The notes under the pieces are model-generated. The model saw nothing but the letters and a program-made list of their open reading frames with translations, was not told the origin of the DNA and searched no databases. From the NCBI RefSeq assembly GCF_002117485.1, contig NZ_CP021030.1, positions 2,855,001 to 2,919,000 on the forward strand: a DNA stretch of 64,000 nt. The letters are read 5' to 3'. Positions 9,118 to 16,855 of this stretch are shown piece after piece. Within the stretch, counting starts at the first letter, position 1. Every line of letters begins with the position of its first letter. Source of the DNA: Rhizobium sp. NXC14. GTDB lineage: Bacteria; Pseudomonadota; Alphaproteobacteria; Rhizobiales; Rhizobiaceae. The translations under genes were made by a program, and so were the position numbers.

Positions 9118-9278
9118 ATGCTTGCCGGGCGGGTGGCCGCCCGCCCGGCAGCTGGTTGTCGGATCGTCACCTTCTTAGCCGTTTTGGGCTGTGGGGAGCA
9201 GGATCGCAACCGGCTCTTCATCTGGCCCGTGTGGTTGCAGGAACCTTGGGGTTCGTATCCAAGACAGGGACGACGAAG
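9118..9278 (+). ncRNA. IS110 bridge RNA (approximate ends)
   Basis: The noncoding left end folds into the three-part plan known for the IS621 bridge RNA. A 5' stem-loop (GCCGGGCGGG/CCCGCCCGGC) comes first. The target loop has CACCTTCT (9168-9175) matching the left target CATCTTCT in 7 of 8 positions, then hairpin AGCC/GGCT (9177-9190), then GGGGAG (9193-9198) complementary to the right target CTCCCC. The donor loop has TGGTTGC (9232-9238) identical to the right element end, hairpin GAACC/GGTTC (9241-9254), then ATCCAAG (9257-9263) complementary to the left element end CTTGGAT. RNA ends are estimates; expression is inferred. Confidence 0.82.
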
Positions 9279-10229
9279 ATGACCGATAATAGCATGATCT
9301 GTGCCGGAATCGATGTCGGCAAAAGCCATCTCGACATTGCCCTCCATCCCGGTAAGGCAAGGCTGAGGGTCACGTACGACACCGCTGGCCTGAAGGCGCT
9401 TGACGCCTTTCTTCGAGAGCATGACGTCAGCCGCATCGGCTTCGAAGCCTCCGGCGGCTATGAATGGCGGCTGCTGGCGCATCTGCGGGCCGGCAAGCGG
9501 CCGGCGGCGCGTCTGCAGCCGGCGCAGTTGCGCTTCTTTGCCAAGAGCCGGCTCAAGCGGGCCAAGAACGATCGGCTCGATGCCGTGCTGATTGCGCTCT
9601 TCACGGCAAGTCTCGAGCAGTTGCCGGCGCTGCCGGACGCACGCTTCGACAAGTTGGCCGCCGAACTGACCTATCTGGAACAGATCGAGCAGCAGATCGC
9701 GCTGGTCAAGACCTTTGCCGAGACCGCCTTGTCGGAGGCGATCAAACGCCGCCACCTGCGCGAGGTCGCCCGCCTCGAAACCTGCCGCAAGGCCCATCTG
9801 CTGCGGCTCGAAAAGACGGTTCGCGACGATTGCGACCTGGCGCAACGGCTCGATCTGCTGATCTCCATCAAGGGGATCGGGCTGCGCAGCGCCCTGTGCT
9901 TGATCATTCGGCTGCCCGAACTCGGCCATGCCAGCCGCGCCGAGATCGCCGCCCTTGCCGGCGTCGCACCCTATGACGACGATAGCGGAAAATATCACGG
10001 CAGACGCCGCATCCAGGGTGGTCGCGAACGCCTGCGAAAGAGCCTGTTCATGTGCGCATTCACGGCAACCCGGCACAATCCGGATCTCGCCGCTTTCTAC
10101 ACGCGCTTGCGTCAGAGCGGAAAGGAGCACCTGTGCGCCGTTATAGCCGTCGCCCGAAAACTCATCGTTCTCGCCAACACAATCCTCTTTCGAAAGACCG
10201 AATGGACGCCACAACACCGCAAGAATTAA
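9279..10229 (+). CDS. IS110 family transposase (recombinase)
   Basis: A 316-residue DEDD-type recombinase. The N-terminal RuvC-like domain shows the four acidic positions: Asp in AGIDVGKSH (about residue 11), Glu in GFEASGGYE (about 60), and the Asp pair in KNDRLDA (about 100). The C-terminal transposase_20 domain has the helix-hairpin-helix-like IKGIGLRSA and the serine-bearing RKSLFMCAF that supplies the Ser nucleophile in this family. The start at 9279 is the first Met before the conserved domain; a longer reading would run back into the bridge RNA. The frame is intact, so the element may be active. Confidence 0.92.
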   Translation: MTDNSMICAGIDVGKSHLDIALHPGKARLRVTYDTAGLKALDAFLREHDVSRIGFEASGGYEWRLLAHLRAGKRPAARLQPAQLRFFAKSRLKRAKNDRLDAVLIALFTASLEQLPALPDARFDKLAAELTYLEQIEQQIALVKTFAETALSEAIKRRHLREVARLETCRKAHLLRLEKTVRDDCDLAQRLDLLISIKGIGLRSALCLIIRLPELGHASRAEIAALAGVAPYDDDSGKYHGRRRIQGGRERLRKSLFMCAFTATRHNPDLAAFYTRLRQSGKEHLCAVIAVARKLIVLANTILFRKTEWTPQHRKN

Positions 10230-10240
10230 ACATGGTTGCT

Positions 10241-10439
10241 CCCCGATGGGGAGAAGCGGAATGGTCTCGTTTCCTAGAAACGTCTGCAGTGGAAATTGAA
10301 GCGAGCGGCTTGCTCCATCTTCTCCCCAGCGGGGGTCCGAAGGACGGGTTGAGACCCGTGGCTCAACCCCAGTCGATGGCCCGAGGGGTCGGATAGGGCC
10401 ATACGGCACAACAGTTTTGTTGCACCCCACTCCCAACAC
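10241..10439. repeat. Right remainder of the interrupted palindromic repeat
   Basis: Noncoding sequence between the IS and the aminotransferase stop. It begins with the right half of the split palindrome. A second intact copy of the IS target, CATCTTCTCCCC, lies at 10316-10327. An 8-base-pair hairpin GGGTTGAG/CTCAACCC is at 10346-10369. No gene is seen. Confidence 0.6.
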
Positions 10440-11657
10440 TCACCCACCAATCTCAGTGATCAACTTACCTAACCGACCAATGCCATCCTCGATCATCTGC
10501 TCATTCGCGCAGGAGAAGCTGACGCGGAAGGTGTTGGCGCCGGAGCCGTCGGCGAAGAAGGCTTTGCCGGGCACGAAGGCGACCTTGGCGGTCTCGAGCG
10601 ATTTCGCCAGCAGCTTGGCGCCGTCCATGCCTTCCGGCAGCGTGATCCAGATGAACATGCCGCCTTCCGGCTTCGTCCAGCTCGTGCCCTTGGGCATGTA
10701 CTTCTCGAGCGCCGCCAGCATGCAGTCGCGGCGATGGCTGTAGGCCGCTTTAATCTTGGCAACCTGCTTGTCGAGACCGCGCACGGCGACATCGGATATC
10801 GCCATTTGATTGATCGTTGAGGAATGCAGGTCAGCCGCCTGCTTCATCAGCACCAGCTTGCGGATGACAGGCGCATTGGCGACGATGAAGCCGACGCGAA
10901 GGCCGGGCGCCAGCGTCTTGGAAAAGCTGCCGCAATAGATCGTGCGCGTGTCGTTGATATGGCCCTTCTCGGCGATCTCCAACGCCAGGATCGGCGGGAT
11001 CGGCTCGCCGTCGTAACGCAGCGACTGGTAGGCGGCATCCTCGATGACGGCAATGTCGAGCTCTTCGGCGAGCGCCAGCACCCGCTTGCGGCCGGCGAGA
11101 TCGACGGTTTCGCCGGTCGGATTGGAGAAATCTGCGGAGAGATAGGCGAATTTCACCTTGCCGCCGGCAGCCGCAGCCGCCACGCGGTAGGACTCGGGCG
11201 TCCGGTTGCCGCTCGGCGTCAGTTGGTCATAGGCCGGCTCATAGGCATTGAAGGCCTGCAGCGCGCCAAGATAGGTCGGCCAGGTCACGAGCGCGGTATC
11301 ATTGGGCGAAAGAAAGAGCTTTCCGAGATAATCGAGCCCCTGCTGTGAGCCGGAGACAATGAAGACATTGTCGAGCTCGCAGGGAATGCCGAGGGCGGCC
11401 ATCTGCTTGACCAGCCATTCGCGCAGCGGCTTGTAGCCTTCGCTGACCGAATATTGCAGCGCCGAATTGACGGCGGCACCTGCGAAGATATCGGCATAGG
11501 CCCGCTGGAATTCCTCGGCCGGAAACAGCGCCGGATCCGGAATGCCGCCGGCAAAGGAAATAATGTCGGGCTGGTCGAGAAGCTTCAGGAGCTCGCGGAT
11601 TTCGGATGCGCGCATGCGCGATGAGCGCGACGCAAACATGGTGTCCCAGTTCAGCAT
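10440..11657 (-). CDS. PLP-dependent aminotransferase, class I/II
   Basis: Fold-type I aminotransferase of 405 residues, resembling the 2-aminoadipate/aromatic or multi-substrate aminotransferases (LysN/ARO8-like group). The N-terminal SFAGGIPDPALFP is typical of this branch. The PLP lysine is in YCGSFSKTLAPGLRVGF and the cofactor-binding Asp region is IAVIEDAAYQSLRY. The ATG at 11657 is chosen over one 39 bases upstream because it begins the conserved MLNWDTMFASR and follows a GAGG. It stands next to ilvE in the opposite orientation, so amino-nitrogen transfer is a common theme, but its substrate is unknown. Confidence 0.87.
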   Translation of the reverse strand: MLNWDTMFASRSSRMRASEIRELLKLLDQPDIISFAGGIPDPALFPAEEFQRAYADIFAGAAVNSALQYSVSEGYKPLREWLVKQMAALGIPCELDNVFIVSGSQQGLDYLGKLFLSPNDTALVTWPTYLGALQAFNAYEPAYDQLTPSGNRTPESYRVAAAAAGGKVKFAYLSADFSNPTGETVDLAGRKRVLALAEELDIAVIEDAAYQSLRYDGEPIPPILALEIAEKGHINDTRTIYCGSFSKTLAPGLRVGFIVANAPVIRKLVLMKQAADLHSSTINQMAISDVAVRGLDKQVAKIKAAYSHRRDCMLAALEKYMPKGTSWTKPEGGMFIWITLPEGMDGAKLLAKSLETAKVAFVPGKAFFADGSGANTFRVSFSCANEQMIEDGIGRLGKLITEIGG

Positions 11658-11779
11658 GGAGGTTTCCTCGTATTTTCTGTACCGCCGACAAATCATGCGG
11701 CGGAAATTATGTCAATAATGCTGACCTATTTTCTTTGTCATAACGATAAGTTGGAGATCACATATTCCAAAGCCTGGGT

Positions 11780-11914
11780 ATGAAATTCGCGAACGTCATT
11801 CCCGATAAGAATGAAGTTCCCGAATCGACCGATGGTGACGCCATCCTCGATCGCAGGCGCTCGATTCCGAATTTGTTGCTCGACGTCAGCCACCTCAAGC
11901 GATTATTACGCTGA
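11780..11914 (+). CDS. Possible leucine-rich leader peptide upstream of ilvE
   Basis: A 44-codon open frame from ATG at 11780 to TGA at 11914. Its last 16 codons read IPNLLLDVSHLKRLLR, with six leucines and one valine, including two adjacent TTA codons that are rare in this GC-rich genome. It ends 95 bases before the ilvE start and is followed by two hairpins. This is the layout of an attenuation leader for branched-chain amino acid genes, but no convincing ribosome site or U-run is seen. A chance ORF or old gene remnant is the alternative. Confidence 0.3.
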   Translation: MKFANVIPDKNEVPESTDGDAILDRRRSIPNLLLDVSHLKRLLR

Positions 11915-11917
11915 TCA

Positions 11918-11978
11918 AGCCGAAACCGGCTGCTTCAGACCTTTCCAAAACCGGCTCGGCGGCGGTAGTGTCGCCGCC
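11918..11978 (+). promoter_or_regulatory. Tandem hairpins in the ilvE leader
   Basis: AGCCG/CGGCT forms a small hairpin at 11918-11931, and GGCGGCG/CGCCGCC a strong 7-base-pair hairpin at 11958-11978. They lie between the putative leader peptide and the ilvE start. The second lacks a clear T-run, so termination is uncertain. Confidence 0.35.
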
Positions 11979-12008
11979 ACTATTCAATTTACTATCAAGG
12001 TGCCAGCA

Positions 12009-13109
12009 ATGACCGTGATGTCGGCCTCTCCCGAAATCAAAATCGAACTCCACAAGACCCCCGTCTCGGACGCCGACCGCATCCAGGCACTTGAGACGCC
12101 CGGCTTCGGCAAGATCTTCACGGATCACATGGTCCTGGCGCGATGGACGGCCGACAAGGGCTGGCATGATACGAAGGTTACGCCCAGGCGACCCTTGGAG
12201 CTCGATCCTGCGAGCGCCGTGCTGCATTACGCTCAGGAAATCTTCGAAGGCATGAAAGCCTACAAGGCTGACGATGGCCGGATTCTGCTCTTTCGGCCTG
12301 AAGAGAACGCACGCCGCTTCGCGCAATCGGCAACCCGCATGGCGATGCCTCCCGTGCCCGAAGAACTCTTTTTGAAGGCGGTCGAAGCACTGGTCCGCGT
12401 CGACAAGGCCTGGATTCCGGCTGGCGACGCCAGCCTCTACCTTCGCCCCTTCATGTTCGCCAACGAGGCGTTTCTCGGCGTTCGTCCGGCTCAGGAATAT
12501 ATCTTCTGCATCATCGCCTCACCGGTCGGCGCCTACTTCAAGGGCGGCGCGAAGGCCGTCTCTCTTTGGGTCGAAACGGAATACACCCGTGCAGCCAGCG
12601 GCGGCACCGGCGCTGCAAAATGCGGCGGAAACTACGCAGCCAGCCTCGTGGCGCAAGCGGAAGCCGCGAAGAGGGGTTGCGATCAGGTCGTCTTCCTGGA
12701 TGCCGCGGAGCATCGCTGGGTCGAAGAACTCGGCGGCATGAACGTCTTCTTCGTGATGAATGATGGATCGATGGTGACCCCGCCCCTTGGCGGCACGATC
12801 CTGCCGGGCATCACTCGGGCTTCCGTCATCGTGCTCGCAGAAGAAAGGGGCTTGCGCGTGGAGCAGCGTCCCTATTCCTTCGCGGAATGGCAGGAGGATG
12901 CCGCCAGCGGCAGGCTTGTCGAAGCGTTCGCTTGCGGCACTGCCGCAGTCCTGGCGGGCATCGGCCTGGTTCGACATGCCGGCGGCGAGTTTCTGGTCGG
13001 AGACGGACAGACTGGCAAGCTGACCAGCGAACTGCGACAGCAGCTCGTCAGTCTGCAGAAGGGCGTAACGAACGATGAGCACGGCTGGACGCGCCTGATC
13101 CCGGCCTGA
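12009..13109 (+). CDS. ilvE: Branched-chain amino acid aminotransferase
   Basis: Fold-type IV PLP transaminase, 366 residues, of the longer type II BCAT class used for the last step of leucine, isoleucine and valine synthesis and their breakdown. Conserved pieces include FTDHMVLARW, LHYAQEIFEGMKAY, the arginine-rich YLRPFMFANE, the PLP-lysine segment GGTGAAKCGGNYAASL and GTAAVLAGIG near the end. The start at 12009 follows CCAGCA and precedes the conserved region; an alternative Met lies 9 bases on. A leucine-rich small ORF and hairpins upstream suggest leader control. It is probably monocistronic. Confidence 0.93.
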   Translation: MTVMSASPEIKIELHKTPVSDADRIQALETPGFGKIFTDHMVLARWTADKGWHDTKVTPRRPLELDPASAVLHYAQEIFEGMKAYKADDGRILLFRPEENARRFAQSATRMAMPPVPEELFLKAVEALVRVDKAWIPAGDASLYLRPFMFANEAFLGVRPAQEYIFCIIASPVGAYFKGGAKAVSLWVETEYTRAASGGTGAAKCGGNYAASLVAQAEAAKRGCDQVVFLDAAEHRWVEELGGMNVFFVMNDGSMVTPPLGGTILPGITRASVIVLAEERGLRVEQRPYSFAEWQEDAASGRLVEAFACGTAAVLAGIGLVRHAGGEFLVGDGQTGKLTSELRQQLVSLQKGVTNDEHGWTRLIPA

Positions 13110-13149
13110 CCTTCAGACCTTTCACGCGAACGGCGGCGCCAGCACTGAC

Positions 13150-13245
13150 ATGGTGGGCGCCGCTCTCGGCCTCGCCTTCAAAGCGGCCGGGCTGACGACA
13201 GTTCTCGAACTCGCCGACGCCGATGCAATCATTAAAGAAGACTGA
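13150..13245 (+). pseudogene. Short orphan C-terminal fragment
   Basis: A 31-codon frame with protein-like composition (ending TTVLELADADAIIKED), open also upstream of its ATG. It has no ribosome site and nothing matches it nearby. The FKAAGL-TTVLEL-D pattern is faintly like the C-terminus of STAS anti-sigma antagonists, but this is too short to assign. It is most likely the remnant of a lost gene between ilvE and parD. Confidence 0.25.
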
Positions 13246-13360
13246 CCCTCATGTGACCCAAGCGCTCGACGGCGGGCGGCAACGCTTCTATCACGGGGTG
13301 GGGAATCGTAACAGGCATCAGGGACAGCTGAACCGGCACGCACGGACGGCAGGAAATTCA

Positions 13361-13612
13361 ATGGCGAAAATGACGATCTCGCTTCCGGATAATCTGGCGG
13401 ATTACATCTCGCGCCGTGTCGCAAGCGGCAGATACGACAGCGCCGACGCATTCCTGGCGGAGCTGATCGCGAAGGACCAGGACCATCGTAAGCTCGAGGA
13501 CGACGAACTGCGCGAGATCCTGAGGCAGGCCGAGGAGACTGGTATCAGCGACCGGCGCATTCCCGACATTTTGTTGGAAACGAAGGTGAAGCTGCGTGAC
13601 ATCAACCTATAG
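13361..13612 (+). CDS. parD: ParD-type antitoxin
   Basis: An 83-residue type II antitoxin. The N-terminal MTISLPDNLADYISRRV is the ribbon-helix-helix DNA-binding part typical of ParD, and GRYDSADAFLAELI continues the pattern. The C-terminal half would wrap the toxin. The start at 13361 is preceded by GGCAGGAAATTCA. The stop overlaps the toxin gene start by 17 bases, so the pair is translationally coupled, and autoregulation by ParD at the preceding promoter is expected from the family. Confidence 0.9.
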   Translation: MAKMTISLPDNLADYISRRVASGRYDSADAFLAELIAKDQDHRKLEDDELREILRQAEETGISDRRIPDILLETKVKLRDINL

Positions 13613-13931
13613 GCTGACCCGAACGGCCGACGCCGTACTGTCAGGCATCGACGAATATGCCAATCTACATTTCGGCGAGGCGCAGGCGGATGCCTATCTT
13701 CTTGACTGGGATCGGATTTTAATACTTCTGTCGCGCGTGCCCTCCATGGGCGATGAGTGCGACGCACTTGGCGCCGGCCTGCGCCGCCTCCTCCACATGC
13801 GTCATGTCGCCTTCTACCGGCAAATACCCGACGGCATCCTCGTCATCGACATCATCGGCGCCGACCGGCTTGCCGAAAGGCATCTCCAATCCAACCGACG
13901 ATCCGGACCGGCCGCTCCCCATGCCCCATGA
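13596..13931 (+). CDS. parE: ParE-type toxin
   Basis: A 111-residue RelE/ParE superfamily toxin, which in known ParE proteins inhibits DNA gyrase. It begins YRLTRTADAVLSGIDEYA and carries the conserved late strand segment LLHMRHVAFYRQIPDGILVIDIIG. The C-terminal tail from about residue 95 (RHLQSNRRSG onward) is longer than the core. It overlaps parD at its start and a methyltransferase gene at its end by 11 bases, making an unusual three-gene overlapping set. Confidence 0.88.
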   Translation: MTSTYRLTRTADAVLSGIDEYANLHFGEAQADAYLLDWDRILILLSRVPSMGDECDALGAGLRRLLHMRHVAFYRQIPDGILVIDIIGADRLAERHLQSNRRSGPAAPHAP

Positions 13932-14508
13932 CAGCACCTCCGCCTTCTACGACAATAACGCAGCGATATACGCCAATCGCGCGCGCAGCCTGCCGAAACA
14001 GAAGCTCGACACTTTTCTTGCCCGACTTGCGCCGGGGGCCGCAATCCTCGAACTTGGCTGCGGCGGCGGACAGGACAGTGCCTACATGCTCTCTCAAGGC
14101 TTCGACGTGACGCCAACCGACGGTTCACCCGAACTCGCGGCACAAGCCGAGGCGCGAATCGGCAGGGAGGTCAGGGTCATGCTGTTTGAGGATCTCAACG
14201 CCGAGGCCGCGTTCGACGGCGTCTGGGCCGAAGCGAGCCTCCTTCATGTCCCGAGAACGACCCTGGACGACGTCTTCGCCCGCATTCACCGCGCGCTCAG
14301 AACCGGCGGCATCCTCCACGCAAGCTTCAAGTCGGGAGAAGCCGAAGGGCATGATGGCTTCGGGCGCTATTACAACTATCCATCCGCCCATTGGCTTTCG
14401 GCGCTTCTGACGGCAGGCGGCTGGCGCAACCTCGCCGTCGAGGAAAGCGATGGCGGCGGATATGACGGCAGGCCGACCCGCTGGCTCATCGTGAGTGCGC
14501 AACGATAA
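13921..14508 (+). CDS. Class I SAM-dependent methyltransferase
   Basis: A 195-residue soluble methyltransferase. Motif I ILELGCGGGQDS near residue 42 binds S-adenosylmethionine; TPTDGSPEL gives the acidic loop after strand beta2, and GVWAEASLLHVPR is the post-motif region. It resembles the tellurite-resistance TehB or UbiE-like small methyltransferases. The ATG at 13921 lies inside the last codons of parE (11-base overlap), so translation probably depends on the toxin-antitoxin transcript. The substrate is unknown. Whether the overlap is functional or only compaction cannot be judged from one genome. Confidence 0.85.
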   Translation: MPHDSTSAFYDNNAAIYANRARSLPKQKLDTFLARLAPGAAILELGCGGGQDSAYMLSQGFDVTPTDGSPELAAQAEARIGREVRVMLFEDLNAEAAFDGVWAEASLLHVPRTTLDDVFARIHRALRTGGILHASFKSGEAEGHDGFGRYYNYPSAHWLSALLTAGGWRNLAVEESDGGGYDGRPTRWLIVSAQR

Positions 14509-14712
14509 AGGTCGGAGCTTCGCCCCGTGTTTGGCGGCAGTCTTGGCGCCCGCCGCGCGTTCAGGCGACAACATCGTACTCCTCCCGCGCATGTCACGGG
14601 AATGATGGACGGAATTTAACTGCCTCCCTACATTGTCACTCCGGCGGTACGCGCGAAAGGCAGCAGCCGCTATTGGTCGAGGAGGCGGTTCGTAAGCCAG
14701 TCCCGCTGCAAC

Positions 14713-14737
14713 GGAACCATCCGCTGCCTCCACGGTT
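14713..14737 (+). promoter_or_regulatory. Candidate EcfG (general stress response) promoter
   Basis: GGAAC at 14713-14717, 17 spacer bases, then GTT at 14735-14737, 39 bases ahead of the ATG at 14776. It fits the alphaproteobacterial EcfG/RpoE-type consensus. The same spacing recurs at three more starts in the next 11 kb. Confidence 0.7.
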
Positions 14738-14775
14738 GAATCGTATATCTGCGCACTTGCCTCTCGGAGCATGCC

Positions 14776-15213
14776 ATGGCTGTACTTTCACCCGACGATA
14801 GAGACGCGGCCGCCTATCCGATACAGTCGCTCTTCGTCCCGTTCCCTTTCGTCTGCTTCACGCTTGCGCTCGCGACCGATATCGCCTTCTGGCAGAGCAA
14901 CAACCTCATGTGGCAAAACTTCTCCGCCTGGCTGTTGTGCGCCGGCCTCGTGTTCGGTGTGATTGCGATCCTGGCTGGTTTGATTGACCTCGCGCGGCCC
15001 CGGACCCGTCCGTTGCGGTCGGCTTTCCCGTCTGTGCTTCTCTACCTGATCATCCTCGCCCTTGCCTTCCTGAACAGCCTTGTCCATGCCGGCGACGGAT
15101 GGACTGCCGTCGTGCCTTATGGACTGGCGCTCTCGGCCGTTACTTCAGCGCTTTGCCTGGTGGCAGCCGCTGTTTCCGCCCGCAAATATGCCAGATTGGC
15201 CTGGAGGGTATGA
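14776..15213 (+). CDS. DUF2231-type inner membrane protein
   Basis: A 145-residue membrane protein with four hydrophobic segments (about residues 20-40, 48-68, 85-103 and 113-135), matching the DUF2231 layout with AFWQSNNLMWQNFSAWLL in the second-segment region. GGAG six bases before the ATG supports the start. The stop overlaps the start of the PQQ-type dehydrogenase gene, so the two are one operon; it may serve as membrane partner or heme-type subunit for that enzyme, which is inference. A stress-type promoter precedes it. Confidence 0.8.
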   Translation: MAVLSPDDRDAAAYPIQSLFVPFPFVCFTLALATDIAFWQSNNLMWQNFSAWLLCAGLVFGVIAILAGLIDLARPRTRPLRSAFPSVLLYLIILALAFLNSLVHAGDGWTAVVPYGLALSAVTSALCLVAAAVSARKYARLAWRV

Positions 15214-16784
15214 TGATGAGATCCCTCATTCTCGCCACCTCGGTTCTATCGCTTTTCCTCGGATTCGGTACGTCGGCGCGGGAGGCCGAATTCGATTTGT
15301 CGCAGCAGATCGGCCCGGATCCGGTTCTGCCTGAGCCATCTTCCTCCCTGATATTTGATGTGAAGGTCGCGGAAGTGGTCGGCTGGAAGGAAGGAGAGAC
15401 TCCTGCCGTTCCCGACGGCTTGAAGATCAGTGCCTATGCGAAGGGCCTTGCCAATCCACGCACGGTCCATACCCTGCCAAACGGCGACGTGCTCGTCGTC
15501 CAGTCCCGCGGCCCGACCGGCGAACCGACCTCGCGGCCGAAGGATCTCATCCGCGGCTGGATCATGTCGATCGCCCACGGTGGCAGCGGTGAACAGAAAG
15601 AGAGCAATATCATTACGCTGCTGCGTGACACCAATCGCGACGGCACCGTCGATGAACGCCATGACCTGCTGAAGAAGCTCGATTCTCCCTTCGGCCTTGC
15701 CTGGATAGACAATACGCTTTACGTCGCCACGACGAGCGCCATCCTGGCCTACCCTTACGAACTCGGACGGAACGAGGTCGCCGCGCAGCCGAAAATCCTG
15801 ACGCCGCTTCCCGGCGGCCCGATTAATCATCATTGGACAAAGGATCTGGCCCTCAGCCCCGACGGCCTGACGCTCTATGTCTCGGTCGGATCGAATTCCA
15901 ATATCGTTGAGAACGGGCTCGAAGCAGAAAAAGGTCGTGCAGCGGTCTGGCAGGTCGACCGGCAGACCGGCGCGGCCCGCGTTTTCGCCTCCGGTCTGCG
16001 CAACCCGAACGGCCTTGCCTTCAACCCCGAAACGGGTGCGCTCTGGGTTGTCGTCAATGAGCGTGACGAGCTCGGCCCAAACCTCGTTCCCGACTATATG
16101 ACCTCTGTGGAGGACGGCGGCTTCTACGGCTGGCCTTGGAGCTACTACGGCAACCACGTCGACGCTCGCGTTCATCCGCCACGAACCGACATGGTCGAAA
16201 AGGCAATCCGACCGGACTACGCCCTGTCCAGCCATGTTGCCGCGCTCGGATTGACCTTCTCGATGAATTCCGCGCTTCCAGCCGCATACGCCAACGGCGC
16301 CTTCATCGGCGAGCACGGCAGCTGGAACCGGAATAGCTTCAATGGTTACAAAGTTGTCTTCGTACCGTTCCAGAATGGCAAGCCATCTGGCAAGGCGCAG
16401 GACGTCGTCACAGGCTTTATCCAGGGCGATCAGGCAAAAGGGCGACCGGTCGGAGTGGGGATCGATGGGACGGGAGCGTTGCTTGTTGCCGATGATGCCG
16501 GCAATACCGTTTGGCGCGTCGCTTCATCCGACGGCAAAGTTACGCCGCAGCCAATTGGCACCGACCAGCTTTCCGGGAATCCGCAAAGCTCGACGAATTC
16601 GAACACGGCGCGGACTTTCGATTCGAACCCCGGCATCGGAACGGAAACGACGAATTCCACCACCCAAACCGAGGGACATCGAGCCTCGGCCGACGAGCGC
16701 TTGACGGGCCAGAAACCACTTTCCGGACCGCCGGACAAGTTTCAGCCTGTGCAGATGCAGATTGCCCCTGCGGCCGGCCCCTAA
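15210..16784 (+). CDS. Exported PQQ-dependent-type sugar/sorbosone dehydrogenase
   Basis: A 524-residue secreted beta-propeller protein. The signal peptide MRSLILATSVLSLFLGF is followed by a soluble glucose/L-sorbosone dehydrogenase domain with repeated blade motifs (GLANPRTVHTLPNGDVLV, LDSPFGLAWIDNTLYVAT, SGLRNPNGLAFNP, GEHGSWNRN). The last 60 residues are low-complexity, Ser/Thr/Pro-rich and outside the domain. Three ATGs in a row start at 15210; GGAGGG at 15203 gives best spacing to the third (15216). The first overlaps the previous stop (ATGA). Likely a periplasmic aldose or sorbosone oxidase; PQQ binding is inferred. Confidence 0.87.
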   Translation: MMMRSLILATSVLSLFLGFGTSAREAEFDLSQQIGPDPVLPEPSSSLIFDVKVAEVVGWKEGETPAVPDGLKISAYAKGLANPRTVHTLPNGDVLVVQSRGPTGEPTSRPKDLIRGWIMSIAHGGSGEQKESNIITLLRDTNRDGTVDERHDLLKKLDSPFGLAWIDNTLYVATTSAILAYPYELGRNEVAAQPKILTPLPGGPINHHWTKDLALSPDGLTLYVSVGSNSNIVENGLEAEKGRAAVWQVDRQTGAARVFASGLRNPNGLAFNPETGALWVVVNERDELGPNLVPDYMTSVEDGGFYGWPWSYYGNHVDARVHPPRTDMVEKAIRPDYALSSHVAALGLTFSMNSALPAAYANGAFIGEHGSWNRNSFNGYKVVFVPFQNGKPSGKAQDVVTGFIQGDQAKGRPVGVGIDGTGALLVADDAGNTVWRVASSDGKVTPQPIGTDQLSGNPQSSTNSNTARTFDSNPGIGTETTNSTTQTEGHRASADERLTGQKPLSGPPDKFQPVQMQIAPAAGP

Positions 16785-16855
16785 GGACTTGGTGGAGGCC
16801 CAATTCGGAAGAAGGACTGAAATGACATCCGGATAAACGCCAACGGAGGTTTGGC

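Larger units (their letters stand above)
9093..10240 (+). mobile_element. Complete IS110-group insertion sequence
   Basis: The ends are set by the interrupted host repeat. The left flank ends in GGCATCTTCT (to 9092) and the right flank starts with CTCCCCGATGGGGAG (from 10239). Joining them through one shared CT gives an intact palindrome, CTTCTCCCC-GAT-GGGGAGAAG. The element is therefore about 1148 bases, with a CT core at each junction, no terminal inverted repeats, a 186-base noncoding left end and an 11-base right end. Those are the features of the IS110 group (as opposed to IS1111). It carries one intact transposase gene and a bridge RNA. Confidence 0.85.

Noticed and set aside
9093..10240. 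Terminal inverted repeats or target duplication for the insertion sequence
   Set aside because: None is seen; the flanks share only a CT core, as expected for the IS110 group, so a DDE-type element is excluded.
8991..10439. 482-codon reverse frame across the IS element
   Set aside because: It is antisense to the intact IS110 transposase, crosses both IS junctions and includes repeat sequence, so it is not a gene.
16316..16350. GGAAC-N16-GTT inside the PQQ-type dehydrogenase gene
   Set aside because: It matches the EcfG pattern loosely but lies within coding sequence with no start codon at a fitting distance, so coincidence is more likely.
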